The notes under the pieces were generated by a model that saw only the letters and a list, made by a program, of their open reading frames with translations, did not search any database and was not told the DNA's origin. The position numbers and the translations under genes were made by a program. Below are positions 35,854 through 44,926 of a DNA stretch of 64,000 bases, piece by piece (the first letter of the stretch is position 1; each line of letters begins with the position of its first letter). The DNA comes from Candidatus Aerophobota bacterium (GTDB lineage Bacteria; Aerophobota; Aerophobia; Aerophobales; B3-G15): assembly GCA_030615365.1 (NCBI GenBank), contig JAUWZM010000002.1, positions 1 to 64,000 on the forward strand, read 5' to 3'.

Positions 35854-36038
35854 ACTTGGAAAGGAAATGCAGATAGGCCCTATGCCTGGCAGCCCGAAGT
35901 CTAAATGAGAGCTGATGACCACAAATTACTGAAATTCCGATACCTCACGGTGCACAATTTCCCTGAATCATGCCTTGCTTTACCCTCTTAGAGACAGTTT
36001 CTCCATTTAACTAACTATTTAATAAAGGAGATAAAAAA

Positions 36039-36521
36039 ATGCAAGTAGGTCCTGTGGTTTCCTTTTATCTTTTAATCATTTTTTGGATAATAAGGGTAGT
36101 GGTAATTACTTTTTTCTGTTCCTTTCTTGGTTGGCTTGGGATCCGAATATTAGATGTTTTGACCCCCAGCATTCGTGAAAGAGAAAAAATAGGGGAAAAT
36201 CCTATCTCTACAGCTTTTTTTATCGCTGGATTTATTATCTTCCTGGGTTGTATAATCCATGGGGTCTCAACTTCTCCCATAGCTATAGGACGATCATTGT
36301 TCGCCAGTTTAATAGATTTTAATCGACTTACACTGCTTACTATAAATTTTTTTGTGAGTCTTTTAGTAGCAGTGGCCCTATTTAATATATTTAACAAACT
36401 AACTCCAAAGATTCGGTTTCTTGCCATCAGGGACAACTCTGTTGCCATAGGTATCTACGTGTTTAGCTATTTTGTTTTTCTGGGAATCGTTTTACACGCA
36501 GCTTTAACTATGTCTCTATAA
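36039..36521 (+). CDS. Four-helix integral membrane protein
   Basis: A 160-residue protein with TM segments near 10-30, 58-78, 95-118 and 134-156 and short loops. It begins MQVGPVVSFYLLIIFWIIR and contains a cytoplasmic basic patch (SIREREK). I recognise no family. AAAGGAG precedes the ATG. Neighbours are the DUF3096 protein and a transglutaminase-like protein on the same strand. Confidence 0.65.
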   Translation: MQVGPVVSFYLLIIFWIIRVVVITFFCSFLGWLGIRILDVLTPSIREREKIGENPISTAFFIAGFIIFLGCIIHGVSTSPIAIGRSLFASLIDFNRLTLLTINFFVSLLVAVALFNIFNKLTPKIRFLAIRDNSVAIGIYVFSYFVFLGIVLHAALTMSL

Positions 36522-36526
36522 TTTAT

Positions 36527-36712
36527 GTAACAGCTCAGCCACTAAGTCACCAAGGCACAAAGTAGTGATATGAATTTATAATCTCGTTAATCTGTTAATG
36601 CGTAGATGCGTTTTACTTATCAACCCATTCACGCATAAACGCATTCACTCTTCTGACCATTCACGCATTTATCTTAGTGTCTTCGTGTCTTGGTGGCTAA
36701 ATAATAGCTAAT
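36527..36712. repeat. Dispersed simple-word repeats
   Basis: Degenerate copies of phrases such as CACTAAGTCACCAAGGCAC, TTCACGCATAAACGCATTC and CTTAGTGTCTTCGTGTCTTG fill this spacer, and CGCATTCAC words recur at 62560-62600. Similar low-complexity phrases are common in intergenic DNA of many environmental bacteria. No gene is present. Confidence 0.5.
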
Positions 36713-36727
36713 TTCATAAACAACAAA

Positions 36728-37552
36728 ATGTACAGAAAAATAATCGTAGTAGTGGTCATTTTCCTGGGTTGGTTAATAGCTGACCAGGGACATAGCAGCC
36801 AATTTTACAAAAGAGGGGGCGAGATCTATGATTCTTGGGGAATTTGTAGAACAAGAGCCCAAGGGGAAGATGGTTATTTTCAGATTGTACCTGCAGGCTT
36901 TCGCCCCATCATAGTTTTTGAGAGTCTTGAAAAAGATGATAGCCTTGTCGGTAAGTGGGGGAAGGAATTTTTAGCCCAATTACCAGAGAATAAATACAGA
37001 GCAAAAAGAATATTTGAGTTTGTGAAAAACAAGGTGAGCTATATCCATGACAATCAACAGTTTGGATACCGGGAATTTGCTCAAAATGCCGATGAGTTAG
37101 CTTACAGTATCCAGGAAGGCTCTGCCAGAGGAGATTGTGAGGATTATGCGGTATTGCTGGCTACTTTATATAAGATGGCTGGCTATCGATCAGCAGTAGT
37201 CCTTCTTCCTGGACATGCAGCTGCCCTTGTTTACCTTCCAGGATACAAATCGAGTGTGTCCATGGAACTTGGTGGTGAGGAAGGGTGGATCTGGGCAGAA
37301 GCAACCGGTAAAAATAACCCCCTTGGATGGGTGCCATCCAAGGTTTTAACCAGTTCGGTAATGGCATATGAAATAAAGGAGGTCGAGGAAATATCTTTAA
37401 TGTCAAAACCTGGGGGAGAATCAGTGGAACCAAGGGAAAAAGGTCAAAAAATTCCGTCTTCTCTTCCCCTTTTATTTACCATACTTATCATATTGATATT
37501 TCCCATCATAATTAGGTTTTTAAGGGTACCACGGAAAAGGATGGGCAATTAA
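36728..37552 (+). CDS. Transglutaminase-like cysteine peptidase, membrane-anchored
   Basis: A 274-residue exported protein. Signal segment: IIVVVVIFLGWLIADQGHSS. Residues 90-210 carry a transglutaminase-like domain with the catalytic Cys137 in GDCEDYAVLL and His163 in PGHAAALVY; an acidic partner probably lies in WIWAEATG. A C-terminal TM helix (SLPLLFTILIILIFPIIIRF) anchors it with a short basic tail. Such proteins can be peptidases or cross-linking enzymes acting outside the inner membrane. It precedes the winged-helix regulator on the same strand. Confidence 0.8.
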   Translation: MYRKIIVVVVIFLGWLIADQGHSSQFYKRGGEIYDSWGICRTRAQGEDGYFQIVPAGFRPIIVFESLEKDDSLVGKWGKEFLAQLPENKYRAKRIFEFVKNKVSYIHDNQQFGYREFAQNADELAYSIQEGSARGDCEDYAVLLATLYKMAGYRSAVVLLPGHAAALVYLPGYKSSVSMELGGEEGWIWAEATGKNNPLGWVPSKVLTSSVMAYEIKEVEEISLMSKPGGESVEPREKGQKIPSSLPLLFTILIILIFPIIIRFLRVPRKRMGN

Positions 37553-37553
37553 G

Positions 37554-37597
37554 TTGACAAGATATTTTTTTTCTCTATAATGTTCATTAAATGAACA
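37554..37597 (+). promoter_or_regulatory. Consensus promoter overlapping a perfect palindrome
   Basis: TTGACA (37554-37559) and TATAAT (37576-37581) are 16 bases apart. A perfect 17-base palindrome TGTTCATTAAATGAACA (37581-37597) covers the last base of the -10 and the start site. It is a natural operator for autoregulation by the winged-helix protein encoded next. Confidence 0.75.
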
Positions 37598-37611
37598 AGA
37601 AAGAGGGAAAT

Positions 37612-38148
37612 ATGGATCCCTCCAAAATTACCGAAAGAGAACTTAAAATCATTGATGAGATAGCCAGGGATCAATTTATTACTCAAAGAGAAATATCTCG
37701 CAGAGCAGAAATGTCCTTGGGAATGGTAAATATTGTTTTAAAAAGATTAGCCAGAAAAGGATATATAAAGCTTAGAAGATTAAACAAGAGGAGTCTTGAA
37801 TACATCCTTACTCCCAAGGGATTTGCCGAGAAAGCTAAGAAATCTTATTGGTATGTTCGCAGAACTATTGATTCTTTAAAAGAAATAAAAGCTAAGATTC
37901 AAGCCTTGACCTTGGAGGAGTACCAAAAAGGGGAAAGAGAATTTGTCATTTTTGGCGATGGCGAGCTGGCCGATATCGTTGAAATTAGTTTAAGAGATTT
38001 ACACAAGAATGATTTAAGATATACCCGGGTCTTTAAAAAAGAAAAGATTAAGAAAAAGAATGCCCTCATATTAGCTACTGAAAAAAAATGTGAAGCTTTC
38101 CAAAATAATAAGCGCTGGATAAATGTTCTGGAAAGAATAGCCAGTTAA
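37612..38148 (+). CDS. MarR-like winged-helix regulator, EPS-associated type
   Basis: A 178-residue regulator. The N-terminal winged helix covers LKIIDEIARDQFITQREISR and the recognition helix LGMVNIVLKRLARKGYIK, and the C-terminal half is a predicted nucleotide-binding-like fold (EFVIFGDGELADIVEISL). Regulators with this two-part architecture are often linked to exopolysaccharide genes. A longer frame from ATG 37591 would begin inside the palindrome, so I prefer ATG 37612, preceded by GAGGG. The target operon is not adjacent; the EPS block at the window start is a candidate. Confidence 0.75.
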   Translation: MDPSKITERELKIIDEIARDQFITQREISRRAEMSLGMVNIVLKRLARKGYIKLRRLNKRSLEYILTPKGFAEKAKKSYWYVRRTIDSLKEIKAKIQALTLEEYQKGEREFVIFGDGELADIVEISLRDLHKNDLRYTRVFKKEKIKKKNALILATEKKCEAFQNNKRWINVLERIAS

Positions 38149-38236
38149 GCTTATCCTCATCTTTTTAGCCTACCTTATCATCTTGTCAAAAAGCGGAAAA
38201 AAATGACTGTTTCCAAGATGAATTTGATACGAAAAA

Positions 38237-38265
38237 TTGACAAAAAAGCGAATTTTGCATATGAT
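38237..38265 (+). promoter_or_regulatory. Candidate promoter of the first island gene
   Basis: TTGACA (38237-38242) and TATGAT (38260-38265) are 17 bases apart, placing a start about 70 bases before the ATG at 38343. No LacI-type box like that at 47.8 kb is seen. Confidence 0.5.
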
Positions 38266-38342
38266 TGGCTTGTACGAAATTCACAGAGCCCTGTCTTGAA
38301 AAGAGAGACTTTTAATTGCTCAACAATCCATAGTAAAGTGCG

Positions 38343-39491
38343 ATGAATAAAAAATATACTCTTATCATAGCATTGATAATTGTTGTGATAGGCGTTATCC
38401 CGATCAAGTTGTTTAAACAGCCGGCTTCTGGAGAAGAAATTGGCGGTCTTTACGAGAAAATCAATATAATTGGTGAGACTGCTAAGAATGGAATCTATGA
38501 TTCTTCAATAGAGTATGATGAAAAAGGTACTGGATGGTTGGCCTATTCTGCCGTGGTAATGCGTGCAGGATATGTTGATACACATTTAGCTAAAACCTCT
38601 GACCATGGCAAAACTTGGACGTATGTAAAAAAAATTAATCCCTCTGAAAATGATAGCATTACGCTTCTTGACGGGACCAAAGCTGAGGGCGTTTGGCGTC
38701 ATGAGGTTCCCACTTTAGTTTATGATCCCGATGACCCAGGCAAGCAATGGAAGCTGTTTTGGCATAAGTATTTTTGTAAACACCCTTATGGGCCAAAGAA
38801 TAGAATGTTTCAATATGGGTGGATTGCCTATAAATATGCCAGTAGTCCTGAAGAACTTGTCAATGCAAAAGAAATTCCCTTATTTCGTGGAACATGGCCA
38901 CTTGCCCCATACCAAGCACAATGTAATCTTAATAACCTGCATTCTGACCTAAAAAATATTTTAAGTTATAGCGAACCAGGCTCCCTGGTTACGGATGGGG
39001 TGTTGTATTTAACCCTGCAGGCTTTTGAGTTTCCTGGAACACATAGTAACTCTAAAACAATCTTAATATATTCTCATAACCATGGAAATACCTGGGAATA
39101 TGCAGGAACTCTCACAGATTATCAGGATGCAGTTGACCTTGGTCATACCTTGTTAACCGCCTCAAGTTTAGCAGAAGAAGATGGCAGAGTGTTTTTATTA
39201 ATGAGTCCAAGTACCAACACGCCACTTCGCCATGGAATCTATGTTCTTGAGTTTGAAGACCTATCACAGGCTAAATTAAAAAGAGATTTTACTGGGAAAT
39301 TGATTGTTCGTAAATTCCTCCAACCTTCTTTAAAAGGACTTGGGAATTCAGGAGTTGCTAGTTATGACACTCAAAACACTTATGGTGGAATCATAATTGG
39401 TCAAGTTGGGATCTTAAATTACCCAGATGTTATTTTCGAAATTTTTAACACAAAACAGAGAATCGTGGAAAAAGGGGCCAGGACTCCATGA
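38343..39491 (+). CDS. Asp-box (sialidase-fold) exported protein
   Basis: A 382-residue protein with an N-terminal signal or TM segment (YTLIIALIIVVIGVIPIKLF). Two Asp-box motifs (SDHGKTW, and SHNHGNTW in degenerate form) and the WRHEVPTLVYDPDDPGKQWK segment suggest a beta-propeller like those of sialidases and family-43-type glycosidases. The catalytic set of sialidases (Arg triad, Tyr/Glu) cannot be assigned, so another hydrolase or a lectin-like role is possible. It opens the catabolic island and is followed by a relic of a binding-protein gene. A second, unlike Asp-box protein is at 54116. Confidence 0.65.
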   Translation: MNKKYTLIIALIIVVIGVIPIKLFKQPASGEEIGGLYEKINIIGETAKNGIYDSSIEYDEKGTGWLAYSAVVMRAGYVDTHLAKTSDHGKTWTYVKKINPSENDSITLLDGTKAEGVWRHEVPTLVYDPDDPGKQWKLFWHKYFCKHPYGPKNRMFQYGWIAYKYASSPEELVNAKEIPLFRGTWPLAPYQAQCNLNNLHSDLKNILSYSEPGSLVTDGVLYLTLQAFEFPGTHSNSKTILIYSHNHGNTWEYAGTLTDYQDAVDLGHTLLTASSLAEEDGRVFLLMSPSTNTPLRHGIYVLEFEDLSQAKLKRDFTGKLIVRKFLQPSLKGLGNSGVASYDTQNTYGGIIIGQVGILNYPDVIFEIFNTKQRIVEKGARTP

Positions 39492-39622
39492 ACTCTGCAG
39501 TTTCCTTCGGAAACCCTGTCTCACTTCGTTCGGTCGCACAACATTTCCTAAAATGTGTCAATGTATTTTTTAACAACTGAATCTCAACCATAGCTAACAT
39601 TTCCCCATTTTGCTCCGCCACA

Positions 39623-39715
39623 GGTTGTGACACATTTAATCGCTTGTATCATCTCTTCTGGAAAAAATATAAGAAGGAAACTAACAAAGCTCTCTGTCTA
39701 AAAAAAGGAGGGGCT
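39623..39715 (+). pseudogene. Remnant of a fourth family-5 binding-protein gene
   Basis: The in-frame translation CDTFNRLYHLFWKK from about 39626 to 39667 matches the C-terminus of the two island binding proteins (GTLNRIYQLFWKK and GTFNRIYQLFWKK). The following bases, AAGGAAACTAACAAAGCTCT, match the 3' leader found after those genes, and a weak hairpin (AAAGC/GCTTT) follows. The stop has mutated to a sense codon. Everything upstream of the last 15 codons has been lost. The gap 39492-39959 otherwise holds no gene. Confidence 0.75.
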
Positions 39716-39959
39716 TTATCTAATAAAAACAGGAAAGGATATTTATATTACAAAAATGGCTTTGTAGGAGATCGCAAAGTGAGAAGAGATAAGATTATTC
39801 TATATTTAAGTATCGTAATTCAATAGTTTATAGTTATCAGTCCTTATGTAGACTTAGGACTATCAGGCTGCCAGAGTATGGACTATCTTGTTTTTAAGTA
39901 TCTCAGTGTTCTCTGCGGTTAAGTTTTGACATTACTTAAGTCTATATCAGGAGGCAAAC

Positions 39960-41009
39960 ATGACTCTCAAAGAAAGAGTAATAGCTCAAATAAAACACCA
40001 AGAAACAGACTTTATCCCCTATTTCTTGATTTTTGAGGAAGATGGTGATAAAAATCTTGTTGAACAAGGTGCACTAAAGCGGGTAAATTCCTACTACGGG
40101 GATGATTCCTGGCGAACAAAATTGGATAATCACATTAAGATAATTCCAACGGTTAGTCTGGGTATGGACATGGAAAGGACCTTTTGCACAGATCCCTATG
40201 GCACTCAGTGGCGGGTGGATAAGAGACCTGCACAGATTGTGAAACCAGTATTAGATAAGCCCACTCTTAAAGGTTATACATTTCCAAATGCTGATACTTT
40301 TTTTGATGAGGGGTGGCATGAGCGCGCTCTTAAGTTAATAGATAAGTATAAAAATAGTTTTCTTATTACTCCTTTTTATCTTGGCTTATATGATAGAACC
40401 TGGGTTATAAGAGGGTTTGAAAATGTTCTCATGGACTCAATCCTTCATCCCGATTTCTACCGGGAGCTGGTTGAAAAAATTTTTAAGGAACATATGATGT
40501 TCCTCGATAGAGTCCTTACCTTGCCCTTGGATGGAATTCTGTTTGCTCAAGACGTTGCCTATCAAGAGGGGATTATTATAGGTGCTGAACGCTGGCGAGA
40601 ATACTTTAAGCCATACATAGCTAAGATGTACGCCAAGGTTCATCAGGCAGGTAAATATACGTTTCACCATATGTGCGGAAGCGTAGCAGAAATACTACCT
40701 GATCTTATCGATATTGGACTCGACGTATATGAAAGTGTACAACCCGAGCCAAAGGACAACAACCCCTACCGGTTAAAAAGGTTATATGGAGATGATATCA
40801 CCTTCTGGGGTGGTCTTGGTTCTCAGAGAACGATTCCCTTTGGCAGTCCACCCGAAATAAAAGCAGAAGTTAGGAAACTCTGCCAGGAAATGGGAAAAGG
40901 AGGAGGGTATATCCTGGAACCTTCGAAACCGATACAACCTGAAACTCCGACAGAGAATGCAGTAGCAGTAATTGAAGCTCTTGCAGAACAGGCTGGGATA
41001 AATATTTGA
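39960..41009 (+). CDS. UroD-family methyltransferase-like protein 1
   Basis: A 349-residue TIM-barrel protein of the uroporphyrinogen decarboxylase superfamily (the MtaA/CmuA side, methyl transfer to or from corrinoids, rather than true haem enzymes). H-H-M-C-G carries the putative zinc ligands His237 and Cys239. The final cysteine of MtaA-type enzymes is replaced: the corresponding stretch reads ILEPSKPIQPETPTEN. The protein lies downstream of the binding-protein relic. AGGAGG precedes its ATG. No corrinoid protein or reactivase is adjacent, so the methyl acceptor is unknown. Confidence 0.85.
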   Translation: MTLKERVIAQIKHQETDFIPYFLIFEEDGDKNLVEQGALKRVNSYYGDDSWRTKLDNHIKIIPTVSLGMDMERTFCTDPYGTQWRVDKRPAQIVKPVLDKPTLKGYTFPNADTFFDEGWHERALKLIDKYKNSFLITPFYLGLYDRTWVIRGFENVLMDSILHPDFYRELVEKIFKEHMMFLDRVLTLPLDGILFAQDVAYQEGIIIGAERWREYFKPYIAKMYAKVHQAGKYTFHHMCGSVAEILPDLIDIGLDVYESVQPEPKDNNPYRLKRLYGDDITFWGGLGSQRTIPFGSPPEIKAEVRKLCQEMGKGGGYILEPSKPIQPETPTENAVAVIEALAEQAGINI

Positions 41010-41043
41010 TTTATCTTTTTTTAAGGAGTTAAAAATCCCTTTT

Positions 41044-41116
41044 TAAATTCGCCCAATGAATTGGGCAGCTACAATTGCCAGAGAAAACAAGAATTTTAGA
41101 AAAGCTAAACTATTAC
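41044..41116 (+). repeat. Palindromic repeat, 5'-truncated copy 3
   Basis: Begins at ATTCGCCCAATGAATTGGGC, then CAGCTAC and the full tail to AAAAGCTAAACTATTAC. The first palindrome is missing. It abuts the truncated HU gene. Confidence 0.8.
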
Positions 41117-41137
41117 GCTTAAAGAAGCTAAAGCTGA

Positions 41138-41392
41138 AAATTAAGACTGAGTGAATTAGGATTAACTAAAAGAGACGTTCGTAGGGCCATTAATGCGATG
41201 ACTAAAGTTATTTCAGGTACTCTTTCTAATGGTGATAAGGTGACCCTGGTTGGCTTTGGCACTTTTCAAGTAATGCAGAGAAGGGGAATAAACCCCCGAA
41301 CAGGGGAGGAGATACAGATACCAGCAAAGAAGGTACCCAGGTTTGTGTCAGGAAAGGGTTTGAGGGAGAAGGGAGAGAGAACTCAAAACTAA
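41138..41392 (+). pseudogene. HU-like DNA-binding protein, 5'-truncated
   Basis: The open frame reads KLRLSELGLTKRDVRRAINA then the classic HU beta-arm region (DKVTLVGFGTFQV, RRGINPRTGEEIQIPAKKVP, FVSGKGLRE). The first about 10-15 residues of HU, including the Met start and first helix, are missing and replaced by the repeat ending at 41116. The only ATG in frame (41198) would give 64 residues lacking the dimer-forming helices. HU is normally about 90 residues. The upstream bases AAAGAAGCTAAAGCTGAAAA recur at 49.4 kb, so this is a rearranged mosaic. Confidence 0.75.
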
Positions 41393-41453
41393 ACAAGAAA
41401 GTGATACTGAAAGAAAGTAATTAGATTAGAAAATAAAAAACAGGCGGAAAAAA

Positions 41454-42608
41454 ATGATCAGACGAGATTCCAATATTAAACGATTGCTTAAAACTTGTTC
41501 TTCGGAAGAAGCTGACCGAGTGCCAAATTTTGAATTTTTTGTAATGGGAAGAACTATGAAGTATTTCTTAGGAGAAAAACGTATAAATAAGATTATGAAA
41601 TCCGAGGAAATGAAACATCTTTTATATCTTCTTTCTGATGAGGAATCTGAGAAAGAGTTAGAGAAGAAGATTTCTAAAAATCCTCTATTGAGAAGAATGA
41701 AAAGCGCAAGTTCTCTGGTATCCTCTGTTGTATTTCTTCCCCCAGATGAGAATCTAAAATTACTCCGAACAACAGGTGTGGATGCTGCCTCACCGATGTT
41801 AGACTGGCTTCCAAGAACACGGGAGTATAGACCAGAAATAGACTCTTACGGTCAAGAAGGTATAGTCAGAGGATGGGAAGATTTAGATAAAGTAAGTCTT
41901 CCTCCCCGAAGAGTAGAAAAGATGATGGAGCTAATCGATTGGTATTTAGATGTATGCAAAGGCACAGATGTAGGAGTAGGCCCTCTGTGTGGTTCCTGTC
42001 TTTACAATACTTATGAAGTCTTAGGAATGGAGAATTTCATGCTCAAACTCTACGATGATATTAAATTAGTTGAGCATATAATGGATATTTTTATCGATTA
42101 TGGCCTTAAAATAACTACAGAGCTCAGTAAACGGGATATAGACTGCTTCTGGTTGAATGATGACCTTGCATTTAATAATGGGTTCTTAGTGCAGCCTAAA
42201 TTTATAAAAGATCTTTGGGTGCCAAGAACCAGAAAGATGTTAAAGCCACTTCGGGAAAAGAATATCCCTATTTATACGCACTGCTGCGCTAATATAAGGG
42301 ATTTTATTCCTATAGCCATTGATTTAGGAATCAAAGCTATTCATCCGGTGCAACCTAACTGTAATGATATATATGCTCTAAAGAAGGAGTATGGCGATAA
42401 GATGTGTTTTGTAGGCAATATGGATCTTGCCGGGGTATTGAGTTTTGGCACCCCAGATGAGGTCATTAAGGATACCAAAGAGCATATAGATAAACTGGCT
42501 TCCGGGGGAGGCTATGTAGTTGCTTCCAGTCATTCAATTACCGATGATGTTCCTCCAGAGAACTACATAGCCATGATAGAGACTGCTCAAACGTATGGAA
42601 AATATTAA
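41454..42608 (+). CDS. UroD-family methyltransferase-like protein 2
   Basis: A 384-residue UroD-fold protein with an unusual N-terminal helical extension (residues 1-90, KYFLGEKRINKIMKSEEMKH) before the barrel. The putative metal motif is HCC at 276-278. Near the C-terminus YVVASSHSITDDVPPEN has a His where MtaA-type methyltransferases have Cys. It is not closely similar to the neighbours at 39960 and 46010, so the set diverged long ago or was assembled from different sources. The binding-protein gene 42820 follows on the same strand with about 210 bases between them. Confidence 0.83.
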   Translation: MIRRDSNIKRLLKTCSSEEADRVPNFEFFVMGRTMKYFLGEKRINKIMKSEEMKHLLYLLSDEESEKELEKKISKNPLLRRMKSASSLVSSVVFLPPDENLKLLRTTGVDAASPMLDWLPRTREYRPEIDSYGQEGIVRGWEDLDKVSLPPRRVEKMMELIDWYLDVCKGTDVGVGPLCGSCLYNTYEVLGMENFMLKLYDDIKLVEHIMDIFIDYGLKITTELSKRDIDCFWLNDDLAFNNGFLVQPKFIKDLWVPRTRKMLKPLREKNIPIYTHCCANIRDFIPIAIDLGIKAIHPVQPNCNDIYALKKEYGDKMCFVGNMDLAGVLSFGTPDEVIKDTKEHIDKLASGGGYVVASSHSITDDVPPENYIAMIETAQTYGKY

Positions 42609-42819
42609 AAGGTAAAGTGAATAAATTCCATATTATAAAAAGAAATAATGTGAATGAACTACAAGATAAAGATAGACAGAGAGGTTGTATAATGTCTGTC
42701 GCTCTACTCTGTTCAATGAATATTTAGTAGAGTACCAAAATCTATTATACACACAGGAGGTGATACTGAGAAAAAATATTGAGACGAGATTAGAAAATAA
42801 AGAATAAGGAGAAAAAAAG

Positions 42820-44772
42820 GTGATACGAAAATTAATGATTGTGTTGCTAAGTGGAACACTATGTCTGTTCATAGCAGCTCCACTTTTAGCCGAGACAAAT
42901 TGGGGTTGGAGCACCCTGCAAGAGTATGAGGAAATTACAGGAAATAAAATAGAAGAGTTCAATGAAGCTCCTGTGCTAAGATTAAAAGTAGCCTTAGGTG
43001 AGCTTCCTCCCATAGAGGAAAGACTTCCTGAGGAGCCTTTAGTGGATAAACCAGTTGAAGAGGTTGGAACATATGGGGGAACCCTTCGTATGGCTATGAT
43101 ATCTGCGGCTATGTGGTTTCCAGCGTCAATTTTTACGATGGAGTATATGCTGCTTATGGATCGTAAAGCTGAAAAAGTAGTGCCCAACATTGCCAAAGGA
43201 TGGGAATTTTCAGATGAAGGAAAAACTTTTACCCTGTACTTAAGAAAAGGAATGAAGTGGTCAGATGGTGCACCTTTCACTGCCGATGATATTCTTTTTT
43301 ACTGGGAAGATGTTGTTTTAAATGATGAAATCATGCCCGCTAAACCTAAAGAGTGGATGCCCGGTGGTAAATTAGCAACTATAGAAAAAGTAGATGATTA
43401 CACAGTTAGCTTCCACTTTAGCAAACCCTATTGGAGTATAATCTGGTATCTATCTGGTACCACATGCAAGGGAGGCCAAAATTATATCTTCTTGCCCAAG
43501 CACGCTCTTGAAAAGTATCATATAAATTATAATCCTGAAGCAAATGAACTGGCAAAAGAAAATAATTACGATCATTGGTGGCAGATTTTTAATGTAAAAA
43601 GAGATTTTTGGATAATCAAACAACCCAATCCAGACATTCCATCTCTTGGTCCCTGGGTAACAAAGAAAGTAATACCTGAAGGAGTAGTATACGAGAGAAA
43701 CCCTTACTATTTCAAAATAGATACTGCTGGCAATCAACTTCCCTATACCGATACGATTAAAGCTACTGTATTTGGGAATACAGAGGTACTTGCCCTGAGA
43801 ATGGTATCCGGAGAATACGATTATCAGCCCTGGGGATCTACGATAGATAATTATCCCGTTCTTATGGAAGGAGCAGAAAAAGGAGGATATAAGGTTTGGA
43901 CAGGTCCCAGTTTTATGGTTTCAATTCCTGGCTATATAGTTAACCAGAATTACACTGAAGATCCGGTCATGGGTGACATTTTAAGAGATGTGAGATTTCG
44001 CCGAGCTTTATCTTCAGCGATTGATCGTGAGGAAATCAATGAGCTTTTGTTTTTAGGGAAAGGCTCACCACAACAAATAACAGTTCATCCAAGTTGTAGC
44101 TTTTACAAGGAGGAATGGTCTAAATCTTATGCTGAATATGATCCGGAAAAAGCTAATCAACTTTTAGATGAAATGGGAATGGATAAAAGAGATAAAGAGG
44201 GGTATCGCCTCAGACCTGATGGTGAACCTTTCCTCCTGGTAATATTCAATGAGATAACTATAAAAGTTGAGCAAAGTGAGCTTATCAAAGAGTACTGGGG
44301 AGCAGTTGGAATTAAGACTTTCGTTAAGGTGGTAGATTCCGCATATATGGGAACTTGTTTTGCTGCCGGTACATATACGATTGGCACCTGGGGCACGGGT
44401 CAAACTGCAGAATGTGTGATTGCAACAGGTATGAACGCTCGTATTAGAGGGCTGTATTTTGCCCGACAATGGATGAACTGGTGGAATACGAAGGGTGAAA
44501 CAGGTGAAGAGCCACCAGAAGAGGTAAAAAGAATGTGGTCCTTGTACGATGAAGCTCCATTTCTTTCGCAAGAAGAAAAAAACAAGGCACTACAAGAGGT
44601 CTTTGATATCTGGGCTGATAATATCTGGGAAATTGGTACTGTAGGCTGGATACCATGGCCTGCAATAGCTAACGTTAATCTGGGTAACGTTGATACCGAT
44701 TCCTATCTTTGTGATTTTGATATAGGGGCTGGTACGCTTAATCGCATCTACCAACTCTTCTGGAAGAAGTAA
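42820..44772 (+). CDS. ABC transporter substrate-binding protein, family 5 (paralogue 2)
   Basis: A 650-residue periplasmic binding protein with signal peptide ending LLA-ETN. It aligns throughout with the proteins at 17946 and 49526 (LPEEPLVDKP, GWEFSDEGKTFTLYLRKG, FRRALSSAIDREEINE), but central segments lining the ligand cleft differ (GPSFMVSIPGYIVNQNYTED), suggesting distinct ligands. The start is GTG with TAAGGAG upstream. It lies between a UroD-type gene and a GH5-like gene, consistent with glycan rather than peptide uptake. No transporter membrane genes are nearby, so it may share a permease encoded elsewhere with its paralogues. Confidence 0.92.
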   Translation: MIRKLMIVLLSGTLCLFIAAPLLAETNWGWSTLQEYEEITGNKIEEFNEAPVLRLKVALGELPPIEERLPEEPLVDKPVEEVGTYGGTLRMAMISAAMWFPASIFTMEYMLLMDRKAEKVVPNIAKGWEFSDEGKTFTLYLRKGMKWSDGAPFTADDILFYWEDVVLNDEIMPAKPKEWMPGGKLATIEKVDDYTVSFHFSKPYWSIIWYLSGTTCKGGQNYIFLPKHALEKYHINYNPEANELAKENNYDHWWQIFNVKRDFWIIKQPNPDIPSLGPWVTKKVIPEGVVYERNPYYFKIDTAGNQLPYTDTIKATVFGNTEVLALRMVSGEYDYQPWGSTIDNYPVLMEGAEKGGYKVWTGPSFMVSIPGYIVNQNYTEDPVMGDILRDVRFRRALSSAIDREEINELLFLGKGSPQQITVHPSCSFYKEEWSKSYAEYDPEKANQLLDEMGMDKRDKEGYRLRPDGEPFLLVIFNEITIKVEQSELIKEYWGAVGIKTFVKVVDSAYMGTCFAAGTYTIGTWGTGQTAECVIATGMNARIRGLYFARQWMNWWNTKGETGEEPPEEVKRMWSLYDEAPFLSQEEKNKALQEVFDIWADNIWEIGTVGWIPWPAIANVNLGNVDTDSYLCDFDIGAGTLNRIYQLFWKK

Positions 44773-44782
44773 TAAGAAAACT

Positions 44783-44824
44783 ATCAAGGGTTTCTGCCTT
44801 TTCTTTCAGGTAGAAACCCTTGAT
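44783..44824 (+). terminator. Hairpin after binding-protein gene 2
   Basis: A 15-17 bp stem ATCAAGGGTTTCTGCC/GGTAGAAACCCTTGAT with one mismatch begins 11 bases after the stop and ends in TTTC. Position and leader match the hairpins of the other two paralogues, while stem bases differ. Confidence 0.65.
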
Positions 44825-44926
44825 TTCAATGCTAAGGCGGAAACAACTAGTAGGTGAATTAAATAGAAAGGAGGAGGGGCGATTCTTCCACGTCCTAAAG
44901 GACGTGGTTTCTTTGCCTAAATTTTT

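Noticed and set aside
39960..41009. True uroporphyrinogen decarboxylase for haem synthesis
   Set aside because: The HxC metal motif, catabolic context and four divergent copies favour the methyltransferase-like branch; no other haem gene is nearby.
42633..43280. 215-codon ORF on the minus strand opposite binding protein 2
   Set aside because: The same antisense pattern appears opposite all three paralogous binding-protein genes, as expected for a shadow frame.
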